Of a stretch of 64,000 nucleotides of DNA, positions 7,776 to 15,565 are shown one piece after another. Every line of letters starts with the position of its first letter. The first letter of the stretch is position 1. A program made the translations under genes and the position numbers. The notes below the pieces were generated by a model. It did no database searches. It was not told the DNA's origin and saw nothing but the letters and a program-made list of their open reading frames with translations. The stretch comes from Roseateles_C aquae. GTDB lineage: Bacteria; Pseudomonadota; Gammaproteobacteria; Burkholderiales; Burkholderiaceae_C. The stretch covers positions 1-64,000 of the forward strand of contig NZ_JAVXZY010000010.1 in the NCBI RefSeq assembly GCF_032337115.1. The letters run 5' to 3'.

Positions 7776-8795
7776 ATGTCGTACCCCACATCTCAAGTCA
7801 CGTTTGCGCTTGCCGCTTTCTTGTCCATCACCAGCGGCTCCGCCCACGCCTTCGGCGCCGTCGGCCATTCGGCCATCGGCGATGCCGCAGCGGCGCTGAT
7901 CAAGGGCAGCCGGGCGGAACAGCAGGTGCAGCGAATTCTGGGCAGCGTCTCGCTGCACGACATCGCCGTCTGGGCCGACTGCGTCAAGGGCATCGATCCG
8001 GCCAGCGAATTCAAGTACACGGTAACCGGCCGTTATCCCGAGTGCGCGGTGTTCGAGAACAACCCGGATGAAGAAGCGCGGATGCGTGACTATGTGCAGC
8101 GCAATCACGAGGCTTGTGCGCCCAAGCCCGGTGAGGAGAGCTGCCACAAGCAGTACCACTACACCAACCCGGCCTTGCAGCGCGGGCGCTATGTGCAGGG
8201 CGCGCTGGGCACCAGCGAGCATGATCTGGTCGGCGCCATCGGCGCGGCCGTCACCGTACTCAAGGGCGGCAAGGCGCCGGCGCCCTTCAATCTGGCCAAT
8301 GAGCGTGAGGCGCTGGCACTGCTGGTGCACATCGTTGGCGATGTCCATCAGCCGCTGCATGTGGGCTCGGTCTATCTGGATGAAGCGGGCCATGCGATCG
8401 ACCCGGAAGACGGCGTCGACCGCGGCCCCACCCATACCGTCGGCGGCAATGCGCTCACCCTGCCAGCTAGCAATCTGCACGCCTACTGGGACAACGCGCC
8501 GGGCAAGCTCAGCGCCGAAGACCTGGCGGCACTACCGGCGGCTGCCCGCAAGATAGCGGCCAGCAGCGGCGACGTGTCGCAATGGCCGGCGCAGTGGGCC
8601 AGCGAGTCGCTGCAGCTGGCCGGGCAGGCGCTGCAAGGGGTGACATTCGGGCTGCGCCAGCAAAGCCTGCGCGGCCCACGCTGGGCGGCCGAACTGCCGG
8701 CTGACTACGAGCCCCGCGCGCTGGCGATCACCCGCCAGCAGCTGGCCCGCGGTGGTGCGCGGCTGGCCGCCTTGCTGAAGGCGATCTGGCCCTGA
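7776..8795 (+). CDS. S1/P1-type nuclease, secreted
   Basis: The 339-residue protein starts at the ATG at 7776, which gives a clean signal peptide (MSYPTSQVTFALAAFLSITS...AHA). The mature N-terminus would be Phe26, followed by His31 five residues later, matching the Trp1/His6 spacing of S1/P1 nucleases. Other zinc ligands are in place: Asp67 (WADC), His128 (YHYTNP), His185-Asp189-His195 (HIVGDVHQPLH) and His235-Asp239 (NLHAYWDN). These enzymes use three zinc ions to cut single-stranded DNA or RNA and release 3'-phosphate from nucleotides. Phe replaces the usual Trp at the first position, where the backbone rather than the side chain binds metal, so activity is plausible. The likely role is periplasmic or extracellular nucleic-acid scavenging. 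Confidence 0.88.
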   Translation: MSYPTSQVTFALAAFLSITSGSAHAFGAVGHSAIGDAAAALIKGSRAEQQVQRILGSVSLHDIAVWADCVKGIDPASEFKYTVTGRYPECAVFENNPDEEARMRDYVQRNHEACAPKPGEESCHKQYHYTNPALQRGRYVQGALGTSEHDLVGAIGAAVTVLKGGKAPAPFNLANEREALALLVHIVGDVHQPLHVGSVYLDEAGHAIDPEDGVDRGPTHTVGGNALTLPASNLHAYWDNAPGKLSAEDLAALPAAARKIAASSGDVSQWPAQWASESLQLAGQALQGVTFGLRQQSLRGPRWAAELPADYEPRALAITRQQLARGGARLAALLKAIWP

Positions 8796-8811
8796 ACGCC
8801 GGACGCTGAAT

Positions 8812-9237
8812 TCAGGCGCTGCGCTTGCGGCGCGTCGGCTTGGCCGCCGGCGCTGCCGGCATCTCGGCCTGCAGATACAAGCAACGCCCCTCGGGCCACT
8901 CGTTCTGCAGGTGCTGGATCAGGGCCTCGGTATCCTGGCGCTGCTGCTTCAGCTCGCGCTGCATGGTGTCGATCTCCTGCAGCCGTTCCTGCAGGCTTTG
9001 CATGACCAAGTCGTGTGGCACGGTCGACTGGCCTTCCATCACCTTGCGCAGCTTGTCCAGCGAGAAGCCCAGGCGCTGGGCCAGCTGGATGGCCAGCAGG
9101 CGCTGCAAGGCCGCGTCGTCGTAGTTGCGGTAGCCGTTGGGGCCGCGACTGGCGGCGGGCAGCAAGCCGCTGGCCTCATAAAAGCGAATCGCCGAGGCCG
9201 CCAGGCCGGTGCGCGCTGCCAGTTCACCAATCTTCAT
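8812..9237 (-). CDS. MerR-family transcriptional regulator
   Basis: The 141-residue protein has the MerR winged-helix domain at the N-terminus (KIGELAARTGLAASAIRFYE...GYRNYDD), then a dimerisation coiled coil (about 75-115) and a basic Ala/Lys/Arg tail. The ATG at 9237 is preferred because an AGGAG lies 5 bases upstream; a GTG two codons earlier would abut that site. There is only one cysteine (GRCLYL), so it is neither SoxR-like nor a thiol metal sensor, and it probably responds to an organic ligand. It is divergent from a flavin reductase-molybdenum hydroxylase operon and likely controls it through the dyad at 9275-9292. Confidence 0.88.
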   Translation of the reverse strand: MKIGELAARTGLAASAIRFYEASGLLPAASRGPNGYRNYDDAALQRLLAIQLAQRLGFSLDKLRKVMEGQSTVPHDLVMQSLQERLQEIDTMQRELKQQRQDTEALIQHLQNEWPEGRCLYLQAEMPAAPAAKPTRRKRSA

Positions 9238-9269
9238 CGCCACTCCTGATCGACATCCGCAAAAGTCAC

Positions 9270-9300
9270 TTGACCTTCAAGTTGACTTGAAGCTTAGCAT
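9270..9300 (+). promoter_or_regulatory. MerR-type promoter and operator of the reductase operon
   Basis: A -35 hexamer TTGACC (9270-9275) and a -10-like TAGCAT (9295-9300) are separated by 19 bp, the overlong spacer typical of MerR-activated promoters. The spacer region carries a perfect 8+8 bp palindrome, CTTCAAGT-TG-ACTTGAAG (9275-9292). The expected transcription start, about 7 bases after the -10, falls at 9307-9308, which is the first base of the downstream ATG, so the mRNA would be leaderless or nearly so. Confidence 0.75.
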
Positions 9301-9307
9301 GCCGGCC

Positions 9308-10552
9308 ATGAAGACCGATGCCCTGTTCGACCCGCTGCGCCTGCCCAACGGCCGCCAGCTGCCCAACCGCCTCGCCAAGGCCGCCATGGAGGAGGGCCTG
9401 GCCGAAGCCGGCCAGCTGCCTGGCCCCGCCATCGCCAGTCTCTACCAACGCTGGGCCGAGGGAGGTGCTGGCCTCTTGATCACCGGCAATGTGATGGTCG
9501 ACGGTGCCGCGATGACCGGCCCGGCCGGCATTGCGCTGGAAGCGCAGACGCCGCTGGACGGCTTCAAGCACTGGGCCGCGGCGGTGCACCGCCATGCGCC
9601 GGCCGGCACCCAGCTGTGGATGCAGATCAATCACCCCGGCCGCCAGGTCTTTGCCGCCATGGGCGAGACGGCCTGGGCGCCCTCGGCCGTGGCGCTGCAA
9701 ATGGGCAAGCATTCCAAGCTCTTCGCCCAGCCGCAGGCGCTCGGCGAGGCGCAGATCGCCGGCGTGATCGAGCGCTTTGTGCAGACCGCGCTGCAGGCCC
9801 AGGCGGCCGGTTTCGACGGCGTGCAGATCCACGCGGCCCATGGCTATCTGCTGTCGCAATTCCTGTCGCCGCTGGCCAATCAGCGGACCGACCGCTGGGG
9901 CGGGCCGATAGAGCACCGCGCCCGGCTGCTGCTGGACATCGTCGATGCGGTACGCGCCGCCGTGCGGCCGGACTTCGGCGTCGGCGTCAAGCTGAACTCG
10001 GCCGATTTCCAGCGCGGTGGCTTCAGCGAGGCCGATGCACGCCAGGTCGTCGAGCTGCTCAATGGCCGCGGCCTCGATCTCTTGGAACTCTCCGGCGGCA
10101 GCTACGAAAGCCCGGCCATGCAGGGCCGCACCGCCGATGGCCGCACGCTGGCCCGCGAGGCCTATTTCCTTGAGTTCGCCCGCGAGCTGGCCTCCGTGGC
10201 CCAGATGCCGGTGATGACCACCGGCGGCATCGCCCGGCCCGAGATTGCCCGCCAGGTGCTGGCCAGCGGCGTGGCCCTGGTCGGCCTCGGCACCGCGCTG
10301 GCCATGGCGCCCGATCTGCCGCGGCGCTGGCGCGAGGGATCGCCACTGACGGCGCCGCGCCCCCAGGTCGGCTGGAAGGACAAGACCCTGGCCAGCATCG
10401 CCACCATGGCCCTGGTGCGCCGCCAGCTGCACCGGATGAGTGCCGGCGGCCTGCCCAGCGCGGCAGATTCGCCGCTCTTCACCCTCTTGCTGGACCAATG
10501 GCGCAACAAACGCCAGACTGCACGCTACCGCCGCTGGCGGGCCGCGCTGTGA
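9308..10552 (+). CDS. Old-yellow-enzyme family NADH:flavin oxidoreductase
   Basis: The 414-residue protein is an FMN-dependent TIM-barrel ene-reductase-type enzyme. Visible family motifs are the N-terminal LPNRLAKAAM, the QINHPGRQ strand, the active-site segment GVQIHAAHGYLLSQFLSP, and NQRTDRWGG. Such enzymes reduce activated C=C bonds or similar electrophiles with NAD(P)H. The ATG at 9308 is chosen because the predicted transcription start coincides with it. An in-frame ATG at 9299 overlaps the -10 element and neither has a Shine-Dalgarno sequence. It is the first gene of an apparent operon with the (2Fe-2S) and molybdopterin subunits, 19 bp upstream of the next gene. The true substrate is not evident. 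Confidence 0.87.
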   Translation: MKTDALFDPLRLPNGRQLPNRLAKAAMEEGLAEAGQLPGPAIASLYQRWAEGGAGLLITGNVMVDGAAMTGPAGIALEAQTPLDGFKHWAAAVHRHAPAGTQLWMQINHPGRQVFAAMGETAWAPSAVALQMGKHSKLFAQPQALGEAQIAGVIERFVQTALQAQAAGFDGVQIHAAHGYLLSQFLSPLANQRTDRWGGPIEHRARLLLDIVDAVRAAVRPDFGVGVKLNSADFQRGGFSEADARQVVELLNGRGLDLLELSGGSYESPAMQGRTADGRTLAREAYFLEFARELASVAQMPVMTTGGIARPEIARQVLASGVALVGLGTALAMAPDLPRRWREGSPLTAPRPQVGWKDKTLASIATMALVRRQLHRMSAGGLPSAADSPLFTLLLDQWRNKRQTARYRRWRAAL

Positions 10553-10571
10553 TCAGAATCGGAGCCCCGGG

Positions 10572-11057
10572 ATGACATTGAACATCGCCAATTCGCTGAC
10601 GCTGACGATCAACGGCCAGCGGCGCTCACTGGACGTCGAGCCGGACACCCCCTTGCTGTGGGTGCTGCGCGATGAGCTGGGCCTGACCGGCACGAAGTTC
10701 GGCTGCGGCGTCGCCAGCTGCGGCGCCTGCACCGTGCATATCGACGGCCAGGCCACCCGCTCCTGCGTGATGCCAGTCTCGGCGCTGGCCGGGCGGCAGA
10801 TCCGCACCATCGAGGCCGAGCCGGACCGCATCGTCCAGGCCCTGCAGGCCGCCTGGCTGCACCACCAGGTGCCGCAGTGCGGCTATTGCCAGAGCGGCAT
10901 GATCATGGCCGCCGCCGCGCTGCTGGCCGAGAAGCCGCGGCCCAGCGATGCCGAGATCGAAGGCGCCGTCAGCAATCTGTGCCGCTGCGGCACCTACCAG
11001 CGCATCAGAGCAGCCATCCACGAGGCGGCCGCCCACTTGCTGGGAGGCCAGGCATGA
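10572..11057 (+). CDS. iorA: (2Fe-2S)-binding subunit of a xanthine-oxidase-family hydroxylase (IorA-like)
   Basis: This 161-residue protein carries two [2Fe-2S] clusters. The plant-ferredoxin-type cluster uses Cys45, Cys50, Cys53 and Cys65 (FGCGVASCGAC). The second is in the C-terminal helical domain at Cys103, Cys106, Cys137 and Cys139 (CGYCQSGM, LCRCG). It passes electrons from the molybdenum subunit encoded next. The start at 10572 has GGAG upstream and defines a normal family length. The stop overlaps the start of the large subunit as ATGA. Isoquinoline 1-oxidoreductase is the namesake, but the same two-subunit form also acts on aldehydes and other heterocycles, so the symbol indicates similarity only. 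Confidence 0.85.
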   Translation: MTLNIANSLTLTINGQRRSLDVEPDTPLLWVLRDELGLTGTKFGCGVASCGACTVHIDGQATRSCVMPVSALAGRQIRTIEAEPDRIVQALQAAWLHHQVPQCGYCQSGMIMAAAALLAEKPRPSDAEIEGAVSNLCRCGTYQRIRAAIHEAAAHLLGGQA

Positions 11058-13333
11058 GCGCGCCATCGCCTTCACAAAAAGGCGGCAGCAAGCTCAAGCG
11101 GCGCAGCTTTCTGATTGCCGGCGGCCTGCTCGGCGGCGGCGTGCTCTTGGGCGTGGGCCTGAAGCCGCCCACGGCACGCGAACGCCTCGGCGAGGCCAGG
11201 CTGTTCCAGCATGAAGGCCAGGTGGCGCTGAACGCCTGGGTGCGCATCACGCCGCAGAACGAGGTCGTGGTGGCGCTGCCGCGGTCCGAAATGGGCCAGG
11301 GCGTGCACACCGCGCTGGCCATGCTGGTGGCCGAGGAGCTCGATGCCGATTGGAGCCAGGTGCGTGTCGAGCAGGCGGCCGTGGCCAAGGTCTATGCCAA
11401 TGCCGCCTTGCTGCTCAACGTCGTGCCGATGATGAGCGACGACGAGAGCTGGGCGGCAAGGCTGACGCGCTCGGCGCTGCAGGGCCTGGGCTATGCCTTG
11501 CAGCTGCAGGTCACCGGCGGCTCGAGCAGCGTGCGCGACGCCTGGGAGCCGATGCGCCTGGCCGGCGCTACCGCGCGCGCGATGCTGGTCGATGCAGCCG
11601 CGGCCATGTGGCAGCTGAAGGCCGAGGAGCTGACGGTGGCCAAGGGTCAGGTCTTGCATGCGGCCAGCGGGCGCAGCGCCAGCTTCGGCGCGCTCGCCGA
11701 TGCGGCAGCCAAGATGGCGCCCCGGCGCGATATCGCGATGAAGGACCCGCAGCACTACCAGCTTATCGGCAAGCCGGTGCCACGGCTTGATGTGGCGGCC
11801 AAGAGCAATGGCAGCGCGCAGTTCGGCATCGATGTGCGGCCCGAGGGGCTGGTCTATGCCGCGATCCGCCAATCACCGGTGTTCGGCGGCACGCTGAAAT
11901 CCTTTGACGCCAAAGCCATCGGCCAGCAGCGCGGCATCATCGACGTGCTGCCGGTGGGCAGCAATGCCGTGGCGGTGCTGGCCGACCGCTACTGGCGGGC
12001 CGCCCAGGCGCTGCAGCAGCTGCCCGTTGTGTTCGATGAAGGCCCGCATGCGGCGCTGGATTCGGCGCAGATCCGCCAGCAGCTGCTCGATGCCTTGCCG
12101 CAAAGCGGTAGCGGCTTTCGCAGCGAGGGCGATGCCGCGCAACAACTGGCCCAGGCCGGAAAGAGCATCGAAGCGCTGTACGAGGCGCCCTTCCTCGCCC
12201 ACTCGGCGATGGAGCCGATCAACTGCACGGCACAGTTCAAGGATGGCAGGCTCACCGTCTGGTGCGGCACCCAGGTGCCCGATATCGCACGCTGGCGCGC
12301 CGCCGCCGTGGCCGGCATCGCCAGCGATCATGTCGATCTGCATGTGCCGCTGCTGGGCGGTGGCTTTGGCCGTCGGCTGGAGGTGGACATGGTGGAGCAG
12401 GCCGTGGAGCTGGCGCTGAAGACCAAGGGCCGGCCGGTCAAGCTGCTGTGGAGCCGCGAGGAAGACATCCAGCACGATATGTACCGCCCGGTGGCGCTGG
12501 CCAGCTTCAAGGCGGCGCTGGACGATCAGGGCCGGCCGCTGGCCTGGCTCAACCATGTCGCCGCGCCCTCGATCGGCCTGGCCACGATGGAGCGCCTGCT
12601 GCCCAAGGTGGCCGCCGATGCGCCGGACAAGAACCAGGTCGAAGGCGCTTTCGACCTGCCCTATGCGGTGCCCAATCTGAGCGTGCGCCAGCATCGCGTC
12701 AAGACGCCGGTGCCGATCGGCTCCTGGCGCAGCGTCGGCCATTCCTACAACGCCTTCTTCACCGAGGGCTTCATCGACGAGTTGGCGCACGCCGCCGGCA
12801 AAGATCCCTTCGAATACCGGCGCAGCCTGCTGGCGGCCAAGCCGCGCCACACGGGCGTGCTGGAACTGGTCGCGGCCAAGGCCGGTTGGGGTCAGGTCTT
12901 GCCTGCGGGCCGGGCGCGTGGCATTGCGCTGCACGAGAGCTTTGGCTCATGGTGCGCGCAGGTGGCCGAGGTCTCGCTGGAGAATGGCCAGCCCCGGGTC
13001 CACCGCGTCGTCTGCGCAATCGACTGCGGCCTGGTCGTCAACCCGGACACGGTCGAGGCCCAGATGCAGAGCGCCATCGTCTATGGTTTGAGCGCGGCGC
13101 TGTTCGGCGAGATCACCATCAAGGCCGGCCGCGTCGAGCAGAGCAACTTCCCCAGCTACGAGGCCGTGCGGATGGCGCAGATGCCGCAAATCGAGGTGCA
13201 TATCGTGCCCAGCCGCGCCGCGCCCGGTGGCGTGGGCGAGCCGGGCACACCGCCGATCGCACCGGCGGTAGCCAATGCGCTGTTTGCCCTGACCGGGCAG
13301 CGGCTCAGAAAGCTGCCGCTGCGCCTGGCCTGA
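11054..13333 (+). CDS. iorB: Molybdopterin-binding subunit of a xanthine-oxidase-family hydroxylase (IorB-like), Tat-exported
   Basis: The 759-residue protein begins with a twin-arginine signal (KRRSFLIAGGLLGGG, Arg16-Arg17), so the folded enzyme is probably periplasmic, carrying the small subunit with it. Family features include GGGFGRR in the Mo-cofactor domain, PVKLLWSREEDIQHD, GSWRSVGHSYNAFF, and the C-terminal VGEPGTPPIAPAV that holds the catalytic glutamate. Start and stop codons of the two subunits overlap (ATGA), indicating coupled synthesis. No cytochrome or FAD subunit lies nearby, so the electron acceptor is unknown. It converges with, and directly abuts, the chagasin-like gene on the other strand. 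Confidence 0.86.
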   Translation: MSAPSPSQKGGSKLKRRSFLIAGGLLGGGVLLGVGLKPPTARERLGEARLFQHEGQVALNAWVRITPQNEVVVALPRSEMGQGVHTALAMLVAEELDADWSQVRVEQAAVAKVYANAALLLNVVPMMSDDESWAARLTRSALQGLGYALQLQVTGGSSSVRDAWEPMRLAGATARAMLVDAAAAMWQLKAEELTVAKGQVLHAASGRSASFGALADAAAKMAPRRDIAMKDPQHYQLIGKPVPRLDVAAKSNGSAQFGIDVRPEGLVYAAIRQSPVFGGTLKSFDAKAIGQQRGIIDVLPVGSNAVAVLADRYWRAAQALQQLPVVFDEGPHAALDSAQIRQQLLDALPQSGSGFRSEGDAAQQLAQAGKSIEALYEAPFLAHSAMEPINCTAQFKDGRLTVWCGTQVPDIARWRAAAVAGIASDHVDLHVPLLGGGFGRRLEVDMVEQAVELALKTKGRPVKLLWSREEDIQHDMYRPVALASFKAALDDQGRPLAWLNHVAAPSIGLATMERLLPKVAADAPDKNQVEGAFDLPYAVPNLSVRQHRVKTPVPIGSWRSVGHSYNAFFTEGFIDELAHAAGKDPFEYRRSLLAAKPRHTGVLELVAAKAGWGQVLPAGRARGIALHESFGSWCAQVAEVSLENGQPRVHRVVCAIDCGLVVNPDTVEAQMQSAIVYGLSAALFGEITIKAGRVEQSNFPSYEAVRMAQMPQIEVHIVPSRAAPGGVGEPGTPPIAPAVANALFALTGQRLRKLPLRLA

Positions 13334-13612
13334 TCAGCTGACCATCACCTCGATCTCGCGTTCCTGGGCCAGCGTCGTTTCCCAACGGCGCTTGAGCACG
13401 AAATGCAGTTGCAGCGGGCCGGGCTGATCGGCCTGCAGCTCGAACACCTGGGTACCGCCATCGCCGATGGCGGCATCCGGCGCGATCAGAAAACGCATGC
13501 CCAGCAGCTTGACGCCGCTGGGCGGCGCGGCCAGCTCCCACATATAGCCGGTGCTGGGCGCCGAACCCAGCTCCAGCGTGAAGGGCTGGCCGGCCTTGGC
13601 TTCAATGCTCAT
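13334..13612 (-). CDS. Chagasin-type (I42) cysteine-protease inhibitor
   Basis: The 92-residue protein has the three loops of I42 inhibitors in order: APSTGYMW (residues 18-25, matching NPTTGY), a Gly-rich second loop IGDGGTQVFEL (49-59), and KRRWE (74-78, matching the RPW loop). These loops occupy the active-site cleft of papain-like proteases. The start at 13612 has GAGG 6 bases upstream; a longer frame to 13645 lacks such a site. There is no signal peptide, so it should act in the cytoplasm unless co-exported. It lies 36 bp downstream of a papain-like protease gene on the same strand, so it probably restrains that enzyme. Confidence 0.8.
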   Translation of the reverse strand: MSIEAKAGQPFTLELGSAPSTGYMWELAAPPSGVKLLGMRFLIAPDAAIGDGGTQVFELQADQPGPLQLHFVLKRRWETTLAQEREIEVMVS

Positions 13613-13648
13613 GGTGTGCCTCGTGCGCGGCGCACCATGCGCCAAGGC

Positions 13649-15358
13649 TCAAACGTACCACTTGTGATACATCGCCGAGTCCGTGCCTTCGACGAAGCAG
13701 TCGAGCCGGCCGGCCGCCCAGGAACTGACGCCCACGCCGCTGGACAGCACACCGCCCAGGTCTTCCTCGCCGCTCCAGGCCGAGCCGTTCCACCACTTGT
13801 GCATCATGTGGAAGCTGACGCCCGGGTAGAACACGTCGATGCGGTTCGGGCCCCAGCTGACCGCACCGGGCTCGGCCGCCACATAGCCGCCCAGGTTTTC
13901 CCAGCCGCTCCAGGCCGCGCCGTTCCACCACTTGTGATAGAGCTTGCTGTCCGTGCCCTTGACGAAGCAGTCCAGGCGGTTGGCGCTCCAGGACGACACC
14001 GCCGGCCCAGAATCGAGCACGCCGCCGAGGTTCTCCCAACCGCCCCAGTGAGCGCCATCCCACCACAGGTGATACATCGCCGAGTCCATGCCCCGGGCAA
14101 ACACATCGATGCGGTTCGGGCCCCAGGACACGGCGCAAGGCTCGGATGAGAACTGCCCGCCGAGACTCTCCCAGCCGCTCCAGCCGCCCTGGTACCACTT
14201 GTGATACATCTTGTGGTCGGTGCCCACGGCAAAGATGTCCAAGCGGCCATTGCCCCAGGAGCAGATCGCCGGTGCGCCCTGGATGATGCCGCCCAGGCTC
14301 TCCCAGCCCAACCAGCTGCTGCCGTTCCACCAACGGTGGTAGACGGCCGAATCGGTACCGCGCGCCACCACATCGATGCGATTGGCCGCCCAGGAGGTCG
14401 CACTGGGCTTGGAGGTGATGATGCCGCCCAGGCCTTCGTAACCGTGCCAGCCATGGGCCGGTGCCGGCAGCTTGACGCCTCTTGCCGTCTCGAAAGGGTA
14501 GGTGTCGAAATTGCATTGGCCGTAGCCAATCTTGAAGAAGCCGCCAACACCAAAGGTGGTATCCCAGGAGTTCTTGCAGATCCAGCACTGCTCGGCTTCG
14601 GAATAGCCAATCACCTCGACGCAGTGGCCACCCACATAGGGGCCACTGACGTGGTGATAGACACCGCCGCCATAGCTGAAGAAGTCGTCGTAGACGTCAA
14701 ACGACGCCGCGCAGGGGCCGATATTGCTGAGGTAGTTCTTGCGATCAGTGATGTTGCTCAGGCTGCCATGGCTGGTGATCTTGATCGCCTGTGCATCGCG
14801 GTTCGGGATCGGGCCGGCGTGTGGAATCCAGTAATGTGGCGGATTCGGATCGACATGCGGCGGGTTCTCGAACGCCGACATATAGGGGAAGAGGGCATCT
14901 GGAACCACGCCGCGCGCCTGGATCTGGGCCAGGCAGGCATTGGCATTCCAGCCGCCACAGCTGGGGCCGTGCGAAGACGCGAAATGCGAGTCGGCCTCGG
15001 ACAGATCGAGCAGCTGCCCGAGCTCGATCGACGCCATCGACTCCACCAGGGCCGTGCAGCAGAAGCTGACGCAGGAGCCGCATTGCTTCTGGTTCTTCAC
15101 CGAGGTGACGTGGTTGCCATTGCGATTGCGCCAATCAACTGCAGGCGCAAAGGCAGCCGTCACGGCAGCGGCTGCAGCCATCGGCGCCTTGCTCGCTGCG
15201 GCCGTGACGGCATCCTTGTAAGACTGCGGGAAGTCGCCGCCGAGCAGCGCTCGCTTTTCATGATCGCTGAGCAGCGAATGCGGCGTCTGCCGCGCCGTCC
15301 AGCTGGCCTTGGCCTGGCTCAGCTGTGTGCTGAGGGTGTTGATGTCTAACGTCGCCAT
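13649..15358 (-). CDS. Papain-like (C1) cysteine protease with C-terminal lectin-type beta-propeller
   Basis: The 569-residue protein has a short pro-region (1-72), then a C1 peptidase domain (about 73-297). Catalytic residues are visible: oxyanion Gln92 and nucleophile Cys96 (KQCGSCVSF), His245 (GGHCVEVIGY) and Asn263 (CKNSWDTTFG). Val follows the nucleophile where Trp is usual. Residues 305-569 are six repeats of about 46 residues of the form LGG...SWxxNRIDVFARGTDSAMYHKWW...WSGWE, the pattern of PLL/fucose-lectin-like propellers that bind glycans. No Sec or Tat signal is visible. The pairing suggests a protease targeted to carbohydrate-bearing surfaces. An inhibitor gene follows directly. 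Confidence 0.87.
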   Translation of the reverse strand: MATLDINTLSTQLSQAKASWTARQTPHSLLSDHEKRALLGGDFPQSYKDAVTAAASKAPMAAAAAVTAAFAPAVDWRNRNGNHVTSVKNQKQCGSCVSFCCTALVESMASIELGQLLDLSEADSHFASSHGPSCGGWNANACLAQIQARGVVPDALFPYMSAFENPPHVDPNPPHYWIPHAGPIPNRDAQAIKITSHGSLSNITDRKNYLSNIGPCAASFDVYDDFFSYGGGVYHHVSGPYVGGHCVEVIGYSEAEQCWICKNSWDTTFGVGGFFKIGYGQCNFDTYPFETARGVKLPAPAHGWHGYEGLGGIITSKPSATSWAANRIDVVARGTDSAVYHRWWNGSSWLGWESLGGIIQGAPAICSWGNGRLDIFAVGTDHKMYHKWYQGGWSGWESLGGQFSSEPCAVSWGPNRIDVFARGMDSAMYHLWWDGAHWGGWENLGGVLDSGPAVSSWSANRLDCFVKGTDSKLYHKWWNGAAWSGWENLGGYVAAEPGAVSWGPNRIDVFYPGVSFHMMHKWWNGSAWSGEEDLGGVLSSGVGVSSWAAGRLDCFVEGTDSAMYHKWYV

Positions 15359-15454
15359 GATGCGTCACTCCCTGAATCAATGTTGACCGTGGCCATCGCG
15401 ATGGACGGGCACCTTTTGACCTTAGAGCCCGCTTCGAGCGAATTCAACGCGGCA

Positions 15455-15511
15455 CCCCTAGCTTGTCTGCTCGCTCCCCCTAGCTTCGTAGTGCGGTGGA
15501 TGAACTAGGGG
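15455..15511. promoter_or_regulatory. Repeated CCCCTAGCTT motifs in a divergent promoter region
   Basis: CCCCTAGCTT occurs at 15455-15464 and 15477-15486, 22 bp apart (two helical turns). An inverted half, CTAGGGG, follows at 15505-15511, within a larger AACTAGGGGAGCTAGC palindrome-like stretch. The 207-bp gap separates the protease gene (minus) from a secreted-protein gene (plus). The spacing suggests binding of a dimeric regulator; the factor is unknown. Confidence 0.4.
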
Positions 15512-15565
15512 AGCTAGCGGCAAGGCCTTATGCTTTCGCCCATCGACAATGCCCGGCCGCTCCCC

